Below, in pieces: positions 8,825 through 16,941 of a stretch of DNA of 64,000 nucleotides. The position numbers and the translations under genes were made by a program. The first letter of the stretch is position 1. Each line of letters opens with the position of its first letter. The stretch is from Comamonadaceae bacterium G21597-S1. GTDB lineage: Bacteria > Pseudomonadota > Gammaproteobacteria > Burkholderiales > Burkholderiaceae_C. The DNA lies in NCBI GenBank assembly GCA_027214345.1, contig JAPWHR010000002.1, forward strand, positions 124,001 to 188,000, read 5' to 3'. Below the pieces are notes generated by a model. The model saw only the letters and a program-made list of their open reading frames with translations, ran no database searches and had not been told where the DNA came from.

Positions 8825-9583
8825 ATGAATCGCCATATCCTGATTGACCGCTCCGAGAAGGAGGTGCTGTGGTTCCAGCGCCGCAGTTTCCTCAGTGCCG
8901 CCGCGGCCTGGACGGCCATGGGCGGCTTCGCGGCGGCCCACGCCCAGTCGCGCAGCAACATCGTCGAGTTGCAGGGTGACGCCATGCTCAATGGCCAACG
9001 CCTGTTGCCCCAGGACACGATCCAGACCGGCGACCAGGTCGCCACCGGCCCCGGCACGACCCTGGTGTTCGTCCTCGGCAATTCCTCGTTCAAGATCCGC
9101 CAGAACTCGCAGATGACGGTCGAACGCGGCCAATCGCTCAACGTGGTCAGCGTGCTGCGCCTGCTGGCCGGCGCCGTGGCCAGCGTCTGGGGCATCGGCA
9201 ATACGCGCCAGATCGTCACGCCGACCCTCACCGCCGGCATTCGCGGCACCGGCGTCTATGCCGAGGTGCCGGCCGGCGGCAACGGACGCAGCTACCTGTG
9301 CAACTGCTACGGCACGGTCGACCTGGCAGCCGGCGGCGATCGCGTGACCAGCGTATCGGACTACCACCAGGCATTCTGGGCCGAGTTGCAGGCCCGGGAA
9401 GGCCGCCTGCTGACACCGGCCGGGGCGATCAACCACACGGACGAGGAACTCGAAGTGCTGGCTCGTCTGGTCGGACAACGTACCGCCTGGCAGATCGCCG
9501 GCAGGAAAGGTGTCAAGGACGGTCGCGGCTACATGGAAGACAAGCCCGGGCAAGCGCACCCGGCGGTAATGCCGCGCCGCTGA
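8825..9583 (+). CDS. Tat-exported FecR-domain protein
   Basis: 252-aa protein with a twin-arginine signal (QRRSFLS at about 18-24, hydrophobic run, AHA cleavage near residue 40) and a FecR-like domain over about residues 50-150 (VELQGDAMLNGQRLLPQDTIQTGDQVATGPGTT...). A short Cys pair (YLCNCYG) and an alpha-helical tail follow. FecR domains usually sense outer-membrane signalling, but no sigma factor or TonB receptor is beside it, so it is more likely a periplasmic stand-alone member of the family. A strong Shine-Dalgarno (GAGGAGG, 8814-8820) precedes ATG 8825. Function not known. Confidence 0.82.
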   Translation: MNRHILIDRSEKEVLWFQRRSFLSAAAAWTAMGGFAAAHAQSRSNIVELQGDAMLNGQRLLPQDTIQTGDQVATGPGTTLVFVLGNSSFKIRQNSQMTVERGQSLNVVSVLRLLAGAVASVWGIGNTRQIVTPTLTAGIRGTGVYAEVPAGGNGRSYLCNCYGTVDLAAGGDRVTSVSDYHQAFWAELQAREGRLLTPAGAINHTDEELEVLARLVGQRTAWQIAGRKGVKDGRGYMEDKPGQAHPAVMPRR

Positions 9584-9614
9584 CACGCATGCGGGCGCGT
9601 ACGCCCGGTGCGGT

Positions 9615-10082
9615 TCAGTTCTTCAACTTGTAGTCGGCGATCGCCCTGGCGAGATCGACGTATTCCTCACACGTCGTATTGCCGCAGATCTGCTGCAGCG
9701 CGGCCAGATGCTTTTCGGCCTCCTGCGGCTTCCTGTCCATCAGGTAGGCCTCGCCGATGTATTCATGGGCGCCCTTGTGGCGCGGATCGAGTTCGATCGC
9801 CCTGCGGTAGTGTTCGAACGCCTTGGGCAGATCCGCCCGGGCCTGTTTGCGGTAGCTGTAGCCCAGCAGATTGTGGATGTCGGCATTACGCGGCTCGTCG
9901 CGCGCAGCCCGGTTCAGCTCGGCCAGCGCCCGGCGCCAATCCTGCTTGCGGATCGCCTCGCGCGCGAGGTCGATACGCTCGCGGGCACTGGGTGGGCTGA
10001 CGACGGGGCCGGTATCGGCCGCCTGCAGCGACGGGCTGGCCAGCGTGGCGCAGAGCACAAGCGCGACAAGTGGAAATGGCAT
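9615..10082 (-). CDS. Periplasmic tetratricopeptide-repeat protein
   Basis: 155-aa protein with a Sec signal peptide (about residues 1-21, cleavage after SLQA) and two to three TPR units. These are recognisable from the AREAIRKQDWRRALAELNRA, NLLGYSYRKQ...AFEHYRRAIELDP and YIGEAYLMDRKPQEAEKHL patterns. Two cysteines (ICGNTTCEEY) near the end could form a disulphide. TPR proteins act as protein-interaction scaffolds; the partner cannot be told. It lies about 100 bases downstream of uvrD on the same strand and converges on the FecR-domain gene. Confidence 0.82.
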   Translation of the reverse strand: MPFPLVALVLCATLASPSLQAADTGPVVSPPSARERIDLAREAIRKQDWRRALAELNRAARDEPRNADIHNLLGYSYRKQARADLPKAFEHYRRAIELDPRHKGAHEYIGEAYLMDRKPQEAEKHLAALQQICGNTTCEEYVDLARAIADYKLKN

Positions 10083-10187
10083 GGTGCGACCCCGGTTGGA
10101 AACCGTTACGACCCGCGAGCCGGCCCCGAAGTTCCGCTGGCCGCGCGTGATCGGATCCGCAGTGCCGATGCCACGGTCACGCTGCCG

Positions 10188-12548
10188 TCACGGCACCGGC
10201 GTCAACTTGGCCACCGACAGGGCCAGCCACTTGGTGCCGTGGCGCGGAAAGTCGATCTGGGCCCGGGCATCGGCGCCGCTACCTTCGAGCGTCAGCACCG
10301 TGCCTTCGCCGAACTTGTTGTGGAACACCTTCATCTTCACACGCAGGCCGTGCCCGTTGTCCGACGGACGCGGCACGGCTGCCGCCGCGGCATGCGACGG
10401 AATGGCACGTGCCGGGGCGTTGAAATCGCGCTGGCTCCAGGCCGATACGGGATTCGCCGGCATGTCGCCGAAGCCAGCGCGTTTGGGCGTCAGCCATTTC
10501 AGCGCCTGCTCCGGCAACTCGTCGAAGAAGCGGCTGCGCATGTTGTAACGCGTCTGGCCGTGCAACATGCGGGTCTGCGAATGGCTCAGGTACAGGCGCT
10601 GGCGCGCCCGGGTGATGGCCACGTACATCAGCCGGCGCTCCTCCTCGAGCCCGTCGTGGTCGCTCATCGCGTTTTCGTGCGGGAACAGGCCCTCCTCCAT
10701 GCCGCCGATGAACACGCAGTCGAACTCCAGTCCCTTGCTGGCATGCACCGTCATCAGCTGGATCGCGTCCTGCCCGGCCTGGGCCTGGTTGTCGCCGGAC
10801 TCCAGTGCGGCATGGGTCAGGAAGGCCGCCAGCGGCGATACGGTCTCGCCGGTTTCGGCGTCCGGTGCCGCCACGGCCCCACTCGCGTCGGGCGCCAGCT
10901 CGTCGACCGGCAGCGCGACCGCGTCGCGTCCGAATCCTTCCTGGGTGACGAAACTCTCGGCCGCGTTGACCAGCTCCTCCAGGTTCTCGATACGATCCGC
11001 GCCTTCACGCTCGGTCTTATAGTGTTCGACCAGCCCGCTGTGCTCGAGCACCAGCTCGATGATCTCGCGCAGCGACAGGCCCTGGGTCTGCTCGCGCAAC
11101 ACGTCGATGCGCGCGACGAAGGCGCCCAGATTGGCGCCGGCCTTGCCCGTGACGGCGGTCGTCGCGTCGTGCAACGACTTGCCCGAACTACGCGCCGCAT
11201 CCTGCAACTGTTCCAGGCTGCGCGCGCCGATGCCGCGTGGCGGAAAGTTGACGACACGCAGGAAACTGGTGTCGTCGCCGGGGTTCTCGAGCAGCCGCAG
11301 ATAGGCCAGCGCATGCTTGATCTCGGCGCGCTCGAAGAAGCGCAAGCCACCGTAAACCCGGTACGGCATGCCGGCATTGAACAAGGCCGTCTCGATGACC
11401 CGGCTTTGCGCATTGCTGCGATAGAGGACCGCGATCTCCTTGCGATCCATGCCATCGCGCACCAGCTGGCGCATCTCCTCGACCATCCACTGCGCCTCGG
11501 CCAGGTCGTTCGGCGACTCGACCACCCGCACCGGCTCACCCGGGCCCTGGTCGGTGCGCAGGTTCTTGCCCAGGCGCTTGGCGTTGTGGCTGATCAGCGC
11601 ATTGGCGCTGTCCAGGATGTTGCTGAAGCTGCGGTAGTTCTGCTCCAGCTTGATCTGGTGCCGCACGTCGAACTCGCGCACGAAATCGGCCATGTTGCCG
11701 ACCCGCGCGCCACGGAACGCATAAATGCTCTGATCGTCGTCGCCCACGGCCAGCACGCAGCCCGTGGGGCGGAAGTCCGGATCGCCGGCCACGGTGGCAT
11801 TGCCGCTGCCACCGGCCAGCAGCTTGATCCAGGCGTATTGCAGCTTGTTGGTGTCCTGGAACTCGTCGATCAGGATGTGGCGGAAGCGCCGCTGGTAATG
11901 TTCGCGGATCGGGTCGTTGCCCTGCAGCAGCTCGAAGCTGCGCAGCATCAGTTCGCCGAAGTCGACCACGCCTTCGCGCTGGCACTGCTCCTCGTAGAGC
12001 TGGTAGATCTCGACCTTCTTGCGCGTATCGGCGTCACGCGCATCGACCATGTTGGGCCGCAGGCCGTCTTCCTTGCAGCCGGCGATGAACCACACCAGCT
12101 GCTTGGGCGGGAACCGTTCGTCGTCGATGTTGTACTGCTTGACCAGGCGCTTGATCGCCGAGAGCTGGTCCTGCGTGTCCAGGATCTGGAACGCCTGCGG
12201 CAGGTTGGCGAGCTTGTAGTGCGCACGCAGGAAGCGGTTGCACAGGCCGTGGAAGGTGCCGATCCACATGCCACGGGCATTGACCGGCAACATGCTGGTC
12301 AGGCGGGTCATCATCTCCTTGGCCGCCTTGTTCGTGAAGGTCACGGCCAGGATGCCGGCTGGCGATACCTGGCCGGTCTGCAGCAGCCAGGCAATGCGCG
12401 TGGTCAAGACGCGGGTCTTGCCCGAGCCGGCCCCGGCCAGGATCAGCGCATGTTCGGCCGGCAGCGTGACGGCCGCACGTTGTTCGGGATTGAGACTATC
12501 CACCAGGCCGCCGGCAGGCGCCTGGGTAGGGGTTGGCGAAGGAGACAT
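10188..12548 (-). CDS. uvrD: DNA helicase II, UvrD/PcrA type
   Basis: 786-aa superfamily 1A 3'-5' helicase acting in nucleotide excision and mismatch repair. Walker A is AGAGSGKT at about residues 38-45, and Walker B/motif II is DEFQDTNKLQ. Later motifs include GDDDQSIYAFRGA, VHASKGLEFD and AITRARQRLYLSHS. The C-terminal end (VFHNKFGEGTVL...AQIDFPRHGTKWL) is the small beta-barrel typical of UvrD/PcrA that contacts RNA polymerase. The full length fits the family. The start ATG is divergent from guaC across a 208-base gap. Confidence 0.95.
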   Translation of the reverse strand: MSPSPTPTQAPAGGLVDSLNPEQRAAVTLPAEHALILAGAGSGKTRVLTTRIAWLLQTGQVSPAGILAVTFTNKAAKEMMTRLTSMLPVNARGMWIGTFHGLCNRFLRAHYKLANLPQAFQILDTQDQLSAIKRLVKQYNIDDERFPPKQLVWFIAGCKEDGLRPNMVDARDADTRKKVEIYQLYEEQCQREGVVDFGELMLRSFELLQGNDPIREHYQRRFRHILIDEFQDTNKLQYAWIKLLAGGSGNATVAGDPDFRPTGCVLAVGDDDQSIYAFRGARVGNMADFVREFDVRHQIKLEQNYRSFSNILDSANALISHNAKRLGKNLRTDQGPGEPVRVVESPNDLAEAQWMVEEMRQLVRDGMDRKEIAVLYRSNAQSRVIETALFNAGMPYRVYGGLRFFERAEIKHALAYLRLLENPGDDTSFLRVVNFPPRGIGARSLEQLQDAARSSGKSLHDATTAVTGKAGANLGAFVARIDVLREQTQGLSLREIIELVLEHSGLVEHYKTEREGADRIENLEELVNAAESFVTQEGFGRDAVALPVDELAPDASGAVAAPDAETGETVSPLAAFLTHAALESGDNQAQAGQDAIQLMTVHASKGLEFDCVFIGGMEEGLFPHENAMSDHDGLEEERRLMYVAITRARQRLYLSHSQTRMLHGQTRYNMRSRFFDELPEQALKWLTPKRAGFGDMPANPVSAWSQRDFNAPARAIPSHAAAAAVPRPSDNGHGLRVKMKVFHNKFGEGTVLTLEGSGADARAQIDFPRHGTKWLALSVAKLTPVP

Positions 12549-12616
12549 CGAATGATTGTAGGAACCCTGACCGCGGTGTGGCTGCAGACGGCACCGACCC
12601 GCCGGCAGGCCACGCT

Positions 12617-12624
12617 GCTAGAAT
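12617..12624 (+). promoter_or_regulatory. Putative extended -10 promoter of guaC
   Basis: The gap between divergent uvrD and guaC contains TGCTAGAAT (12616-12624), an extended -10 element of TGnTAnAAT type. No good -35 hexamer is found 16-18 bases upstream, which is normal for extended -10 promoters. The same TAGAATCAA string forms the -10 region ahead of the tRNA-Ala gene at 14796. Transcription would begin near 12631, at the base of the first leader hairpin. Confidence 0.45.
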
Positions 12625-12629
12625 CAAGC

Positions 12630-12701
12630 ACCGGGCCCAAGCATTTGTGGCCCGGTTTTCGTTTCCGCGTCCCACGGGGTGACGCGGCCCGAACCGGGCC
12701 C
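12630..12701 (+). promoter_or_regulatory. guaC leader with terminator-like and alternative hairpins
   Basis: Hairpin 1 pairs ACCGGGCC (12630-12637) with GGCCCGGT (12649-12656) and runs directly into TTTTC, the form of an intrinsic terminator. Hairpin 2 pairs CCGCGTC (12665-12671) with GACGCGG (12681-12687). A second CCGGGCC copy at 12694-12700 could pair with GGCCC at 12686-12690 or with the descending arm of hairpin 1. The terminator-like fold sits before the gene instead of after it, and mutually exclusive pairings exist. An attenuator or riboswitch-like control of guaC is therefore possible; this is inference from the fold only. Confidence 0.45.
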
Positions 12702-12756
12702 GATCCAAGCGCTCATCTGTTCATGCCGACAGTCGTCCAACGCTTGGGGAAACACC

Positions 12757-13734
12757 ATGGAAATATTTGATTACGAGAACATTCTGCTGCTGCCGCGCAA
12801 ATGCCGCGTGGAAAGCCGCTCCGAATGTGATGCCAGCACCGAACTCGGAGGGCGGCAGTTCCGCATTCCGGTGGTGCCGGCCAACATGAAGACCGTGGTC
12901 GACGAATCGATCTGCACCTGGCTGGCGCAAAACGGCTACTTCTATGTGATGCACCGCTTCGACCTGGACAACGTCGCCTTCGTCCAGGCCATGAAGGCCA
13001 AGGGCCTGTACGCCTCGATCTCGCTCGGCGTCAAGAAGGCCGACTATGCGACGGTGGACCAGTTCGTCGCCCTCGGACTGTGTCCCGAATACGTCACGAT
13101 CGACATTGCGCACGGCCACGCCGACAGCGTCAAGAACATGATCGAATGCCTCAAGGCCAAGCTGCCCGACGCGTTCGTCATCGCCGGCAACGTGGGCACG
13201 CCCGAGGCCGTGATCGACCTGGAGAACTGGGGCGCCGACGCCACCAAGGTCGGCATCGGCCCGGGCAAGGTCTGCATCACCAAACTCAAGACCGGCTTTG
13301 GCACCGGCGGCTGGCAGTTGTCAGCGCTCAAGTGGTGTGCCCGCGTGGCGACCAAGCCCATCATCGCCGACGGCGGCATCCGCGAACACGGCGACATCGC
13401 CAAGAGCATCCGTTTCGGCGCCACCATGGTCATGATCGGCTCCATGCTGGCCGGCCACGAGGAAAGCCCGGGCCAGACGGTGGAGGTCGACGGCCGCCTG
13501 TTCAAGGAGTACTACGGCTCGGCCAGCGACTTCAACAAGGGCGAATACAAACACGTCGAAGGCAAGCGCATCCTCGAGCCGATCAAGGGCAAGCTCTCGG
13601 AGACGCTGACCGAGATGGAGCAGGACATCCAGAGCTCGATCAGCTACGCCGGCGGCCGCAAGCTGATGGACATCCGCAAGGTCAACTACGTGACGCTGGG
13701 CGGCGACAACGCGGGCGAACACCTGCTGATGTAA
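12757..13734 (+). CDS. guaC: GMP reductase
   Basis: 325-aa enzyme that converts GMP to IMP with NADPH, returning guanine nucleotides to the purine pool. It has the IMP dehydrogenase/GMP reductase barrel: an early [11 protein letters not shown], the active-site loop GPGKVCITK with catalytic Cys173, and [19 protein letters not shown]. It lacks the CBS pair of IMP dehydrogenase and has the short reductase length with the ending [16 protein letters not shown], so reductase is preferred over dehydrogenase. Start ATG 12757 has a modest GGGGA ribosome site (12746-12750). The structured leader upstream suggests control by attenuation. Confidence 0.93.
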   Translation: MEIFDYENILLLPRKCRVESRSECDASTELGGRQFRIPVVPANMKTVVDESICTWLAQNGYFYVMHRFDLDNVAFVQAMKAKGLYASISLGVKKADYATVDQFVALGLCPEYVTIDIAHGHADSVKNMIECLKAKLPDAFVIAGNVGTPEAVIDLENWGADATKVGIGPGKVCITKLKTGFGTGGWQLSALKWCARVATKPIIADGGIREHGDIAKSIRFGATMVMIGSMLAGHEESPGQTVEVDGRLFKEYYGSASDFNKGEYKHVEGKRILEPIKGKLSETLTEMEQDIQSSISYAGGRKLMDIRKVNYVTLGGDNAGEHLLM

Positions 13735-13794
13735 CGACTCCGCCGCCGGCCACGGCGCGCGGTGACAGGCCCGCCGGGTCGCCGACCGTCCGCT

Positions 13795-14703
13795 TCAGAG
13801 CCCGAGCCACTCTCGGGTCAGCCGGTGCAGCCGGCTCCCCGGCTCCACCAGCGCATCCAGGATGCTGAAGTGGTTCAAACCGGGCAAGGCCTCGCACACC
13901 GGCACCACCTTGCGACCCCAGCGCTGCTGGATCAGGCTGTTCTGGCGCAGGAATTCCGCACTCTCGTCGCCCCCGCAGACGCTGGCGAGCACGTCATGGC
14001 GTGGCGGCGGCGGCATCCAGGCCGGGCTGGCCTTGCAGGCGTCTTCCGTCGTCAGCCGCAGGTCCTGCTGCAGGAACGGCGTGCGGCGGATCGATTCGAG
14101 CTCATGCAGGCCCGAGATCGACAAGGCATTGCGCACCAGGTCCTCGGGCAGATCGTCGCCATGGGCCTGCCACACGCAGGCCGCCATCATCGCGGCCAGA
14201 TGCCCGCCCGCCGAATGCCCGGCCACCGTGATGCGCGTCGGGTCGCCGCCATACTGGTCGATATTGCGCCAGACCCAGACCAGCGCCTTGACGATCTGCA
14301 TCACGATATGCGGGACGGTGACCGGGTGGATGTCGGTCCCCGGGCACAAGGCGTAGTTCGGCACCACGACGCAGGCCCCGGCCTGCGTGAAAACCGGCGC
14401 GACGAAGGAATGGTCGGACTTGTCGAGTGAGCGCCAGTAGCCGCCGTGCAGAAATACCAGCACCGGCGCCTTGTCGTTGCCGCTGACGCCCTTGCCGGAG
14501 CCGGTCCCGGCCTCCACCGCGCGGAACACGTCCAGCGTTTCGCCATCACCCAGCCCGTACGGCACGTCCAGCTGGCAACCGGGCTCCTGCCGCGCGTCGA
14601 TCGAATGCCCGGTCCACACGGCCAGGTGACGCGCAAAATCGGGCACCAGGGCCCGGTTGTTGTACATGCTGTCGAACCATTGCGGACTTCCGTATCGTGC
14701 CAT
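13795..14703 (-). CDS. Alpha/beta hydrolase, kynurenine-formamidase/HSL-like esterase
   Basis: 302-aa cytoplasmic hydrolase. The oxyanion motif HGGYW is at residues 86-90, the nucleophile elbow GHSAGG at 162-167 (Ser164), the acid is probably Asp246 in GGDES, and the base His278 in GLNHFS, a full triad. HGGYW is characteristic of the arylformamidase-like branch of the hormone-sensitive-lipase group, but no kynurenine pathway gene is nearby, so the substrate is unknown. It converges with guaC and is divergent from tRNA-Ala. No signal peptide. Confidence 0.82.
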   Translation of the reverse strand: MARYGSPQWFDSMYNNRALVPDFARHLAVWTGHSIDARQEPGCQLDVPYGLGDGETLDVFRAVEAGTGSGKGVSGNDKAPVLVFLHGGYWRSLDKSDHSFVAPVFTQAGACVVVPNYALCPGTDIHPVTVPHIVMQIVKALVWVWRNIDQYGGDPTRITVAGHSAGGHLAAMMAACVWQAHGDDLPEDLVRNALSISGLHELESIRRTPFLQQDLRLTTEDACKASPAWMPPPPRHDVLASVCGGDESAEFLRQNSLIQQRWGRKVVPVCEALPGLNHFSILDALVEPGSRLHRLTREWLGL

Positions 14704-14771
14704 AGGTCAGTTCCATGAAAGAGGAAACATCCATTGTGACCCGAACCGACACACCGGCGGCGCCCATGCCA

Positions 14772-14801
14772 TTGCCAAGGCCTCGTCAAGCTGGCTAGAA
14801 T
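14772..14801 (+). promoter_or_regulatory. Promoter of tRNA-Ala
   Basis: A -35 box TTGCCA (14772-14777) and -10 box TAGAAT (14796-14801) are separated by 18 bases and lie 11 bases upstream of the mature tRNA end. Spacing and both hexamers fit a sigma-70 promoter. Confidence 0.6.
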
Positions 14802-14812
14802 CAAAATCTGTT

Positions 14813-14888
14813 GGGGGGGTAGCTCAGCTGGGAGAGCGCTGCGTTCGCAATGCAGAGGTCGGGAGTTCGATCCTCCTCCTCTCCACCA
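14813..14888 (+). tRNA. tRNA-Ala (anticodon CGC)
   Basis: A complete 76-nt cloverleaf with encoded CCA. The acceptor stem is a run of seven G paired with CCTCTCC, and includes the G3:U70 wobble pair (14815 with 14882) that identifies alanine tRNAs. The D arm is GCTC/GAGC. The anticodon stem CTGCG/TGCAG encloses loop TTCGCAA, with anticodon CGC at 14846-14848, reading GCG codons. The T arm is GGGAG/CTCCT with TTCGATC loop. A-discriminator at 14885. It serves GCG, a very frequent codon in this GC-rich genome. Confidence 0.95.
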
Positions 14889-14905
14889 ATTTCTTCATGA
14901 AAATC

Positions 14906-14937
14906 AATGGCTTGTCGGAAACGGCAGGCCATTTTTT
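14906..14937 (+). terminator. Intrinsic terminator after tRNA-Ala
   Basis: A 9-bp stem (AATGGCTTG with CAGGCCATT, one G-T pair) with a 10-base loop is followed by a run of T, 18 bases after the tRNA 3' end. It should end the tRNA transcript. Confidence 0.65.
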
Positions 14938-15362
14938 CTTGGTACGTACGGAGAAAATGCCGAGAATCAGCGCCGAACCGGCGCAGTTGCCGACGACCAT
15001 CGGCGACCTGGCGGACCTTGGGCAGTTGTCCGGCGGCGAAGACCCGAAGCCATGCCTCGACCAGGTCCGTATGACCGGTACAGGGCGCGACTCGCCTGGC
15101 GTGACGCTGATCCGATGACCCGCCACGCGCTTTCTCACGGCAGACAGGAATTGCCAAGCCCCGGGAAGATCGACCTGATGCTGGTGACCGAATCCTGCAC
15201 GGAACCCGATCTCCGGACCTGGTGCAGAAAGCGACGCATCCGCAAGGCATGCCGCAACACGAAGCAGTTTCCGCACAGCGAAAACTTCGCGAATATCGCT
15301 TGAACCGCCCCACCGCATGGGGCATTCTTCGGGCTCATCGACCTGTCCATCGCCTCCGACCC
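14938..15362. other. 425-bp non-coding gap with candidate operator
   Basis: No convincing gene is present between the tRNA terminator and the fumarase-like operon; the short ORFs here lack family features. The stretch is less GC-rich than its neighbours. The right part holds the inverted repeats described separately (15268-15293) and a small GCCCC/GGGGC hairpin (15307-15323). It is most simply the upstream control region of the catabolic operon. Confidence 0.5.
15268..15293 (+). promoter_or_regulatory. Candidate operator of the fumarase-like operon
   Basis: TTTCCGC (15268-15274) and GCGAAAA (15278-15284) form an inverted repeat with one mismatch and a 3-base spacer. The perfect palindrome TTCGCGAA (15286-15293) follows immediately. 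Paired half-sites of this size ahead of a catabolic operon suit a dimeric regulator such as the IclR-family protein encoded at the far end of the cluster. The assignment is inference. Confidence 0.35.
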
Positions 15363-16232
15363 ATGCCCATCACCAGCACGCAGATCCGGTCTGTCACAGC
15401 GGCGTTGTACGAACGCGCGCTGAAGAAGATTCCGGAAGACACCAAGGCCGTGCTGCGCCAGGCGCAGGGCGTGGAGCGCTCCGACACGGCCCGCAAGACG
15501 CTGACCATCATGCTCAAAAGCGCCGATGCCGCGGAAGCGAAAGACCATCTGGTGTGTTCCGACGTCGGCATTCCGGTGTACTCGATCAAGGTCGGCACCG
15601 GGGCACGCATCGACGGCCCGATTCGCCAGGCCATCGTCGATGGCTTCGCCGACCTCGCGGCGCAGATACAGCCACCCATCCTGCGCATGGTGACCAACCC
15701 GCTGACACACCAGCGCAGCTATGCCGGCAAGGACATGCCGATCATCGCCTTCGACATGATCGACGATGCCGACCATCTGGAGATCGTCTGCGCGCCCAAG
15801 GCGATGGGCAGCGGGCGCTGGGAGGCCCTGGAGACCTTCGTCTACCCGAGCCTGGAGACGATCGAGCGGTACGTGCTGGACGTGGTGATGAAGGCCGGCT
15901 CGCAACCCTGCCCGCCCATCGTGGTGGGTGTCGGCATCGGCGGCACCTTCGACCATGCGGCTCGCATGGCCAAGCAGCAGGTCCTGCGTCCGTTCGGCCA
16001 GACCCATCCAGAACCGATCCTCGCCGACCTGGAACAGCGGCTGCTGCATGCCATCAACAGCATGGGTTTCGGCCCCATGGGCACGGGTGGCGACACGACC
16101 GCGATGGCCGTCCACGTCGACTATGCGGCCAGCCACGGCTTCATGCCGGTGGCCGTGGCGCTGAACTGCTGGATCAACCGCCGCACCGGCGCACGCCTGT
16201 ACAACGACGGCACCGTGGAGTGGTTCGAATGA
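15363..16232 (+). CDS. Class I fumarate hydratase / tartrate dehydratase-like, alpha subunit
   Basis: 289-aa subunit of an oxygen-sensitive [4Fe-4S] hydro-lyase that adds or removes water from fumarate/malate-type acids. The protein shows VVGVGIGGTFDHAARMAK and the GFGPMGTGGDTTAMAVHV block typical of the N-terminal fumarase domain. Cysteines at HLVCSDVG, EIVCAPKAMG and ALNCWINRR are the likely cluster ligands. It resembles the TtdA/FumA-N type. It overlaps the beta-subunit gene by 4 bases (ATGA). In this catabolic cluster the natural substrate may be another hydroxy-diacid. No clear ribosome site precedes ATG 15363. Confidence 0.9.
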   Translation: MPITSTQIRSVTAALYERALKKIPEDTKAVLRQAQGVERSDTARKTLTIMLKSADAAEAKDHLVCSDVGIPVYSIKVGTGARIDGPIRQAIVDGFADLAAQIQPPILRMVTNPLTHQRSYAGKDMPIIAFDMIDDADHLEIVCAPKAMGSGRWEALETFVYPSLETIERYVLDVVMKAGSQPCPPIVVGVGIGGTFDHAARMAKQQVLRPFGQTHPEPILADLEQRLLHAINSMGFGPMGTGGDTTAMAVHVDYAASHGFMPVAVALNCWINRRTGARLYNDGTVEWFE

Positions 16233-16933
16233 GCATCACCAACCCGCGCCCGGGCGCCCCGCACGACCCTGACGCGCCAAGCGGAGGCGGGCCCGCGCAC
16301 GACATGGACACAGTCCGCCAACTGGACCTGCCCCTGGACCTGGACGCGGTGCGAGCCTTGTCGGTCGGGGATCTGGTCACGTTGAGTGGAGACATCACCG
16401 TCAGCATCGGGCTGCCGACGCACCAACGCATGGTCAAGGCGCTTCAGGCCGGCGAAGCATTGCCGGTCGACCTGCGCGGCGGTGCCTTCTTCCATCTCAG
16501 TTCCTACGTGATGGACGGGCCCGACGGCTCGGCGGCCGAAGCGTTGTACATGAACCCCAGCACCAGCACCCGGTACGACAGCTTCATGCCGGCGCTGATC
16601 CGCGGACTCGGACTGCGCCTGGTGGGCGGCAAGGGCGGGCTGGACCGGCACAGCGTGGCCGCAATGCGCGAGGCCGGTTGCGCCTATCTGTCATTCCTGG
16701 GCGGCGGCTGCACCTTGCTGGCCGAATCGATCGAGAGCGTCGTATCCAGCCACTGGAACGAATACATCTCGCAGTTTCGCCTCGTCACCCTGCGCGTCAA
16801 CGCACTCGGCCCAGCCACGGTGGCCATCGACGCGCACGGCAACAGCATCTACGAGGATCTGCGGGTGCGCGCCCAGGAACGCCTGCCGCAGATTCTTGCC
16901 AACCTGAACCAGCAACGACAACCTCACCCCTAG
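16229..16933 (+). CDS. Class I fumarate hydratase / tartrate dehydratase-like, beta subunit
   Basis: 234-aa partner of the preceding alpha subunit, equivalent to the C-terminal domain of class I fumarase (TtdB-like). The family pattern LSVGDLVTLSGDITVSIGLPTHQRM, AEALYMNPSTSTRYDSFMP, GGKGGLD and AGCAYLSFLGGGCTLLAESI is intact. The first about 30 residues are a Pro/Ala/Gly-rich extension before the conserved core. Start ATG 16229 overlaps the alpha stop by ATGA, implying translational coupling and an equimolar complex. Confidence 0.9.
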   Translation: MSITNPRPGAPHDPDAPSGGGPAHDMDTVRQLDLPLDLDAVRALSVGDLVTLSGDITVSIGLPTHQRMVKALQAGEALPVDLRGGAFFHLSSYVMDGPDGSAAEALYMNPSTSTRYDSFMPALIRGLGLRLVGGKGGLDRHSVAAMREAGCAYLSFLGGGCTLLAESIESVVSSHWNEYISQFRLVTLRVNALGPATVAIDAHGNSIYEDLRVRAQERLPQILANLNQQRQPHP

Positions 16934-16941
16934 GAGACATC

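Noticed and set aside
9708-12770. 1020-codon plus-strand frame opposite the TPR and uvrD genes
   Set aside because: Composition (Gln/His/Val/Leu/Arg-rich, no motif) is that of an antisense shadow; uvrD motifs on the other strand are complete.
14801-15325. Minus-strand ORFs overlapping the tRNA and the gap after it
   Set aside because: They run through the tRNA and its terminator and show no domain.
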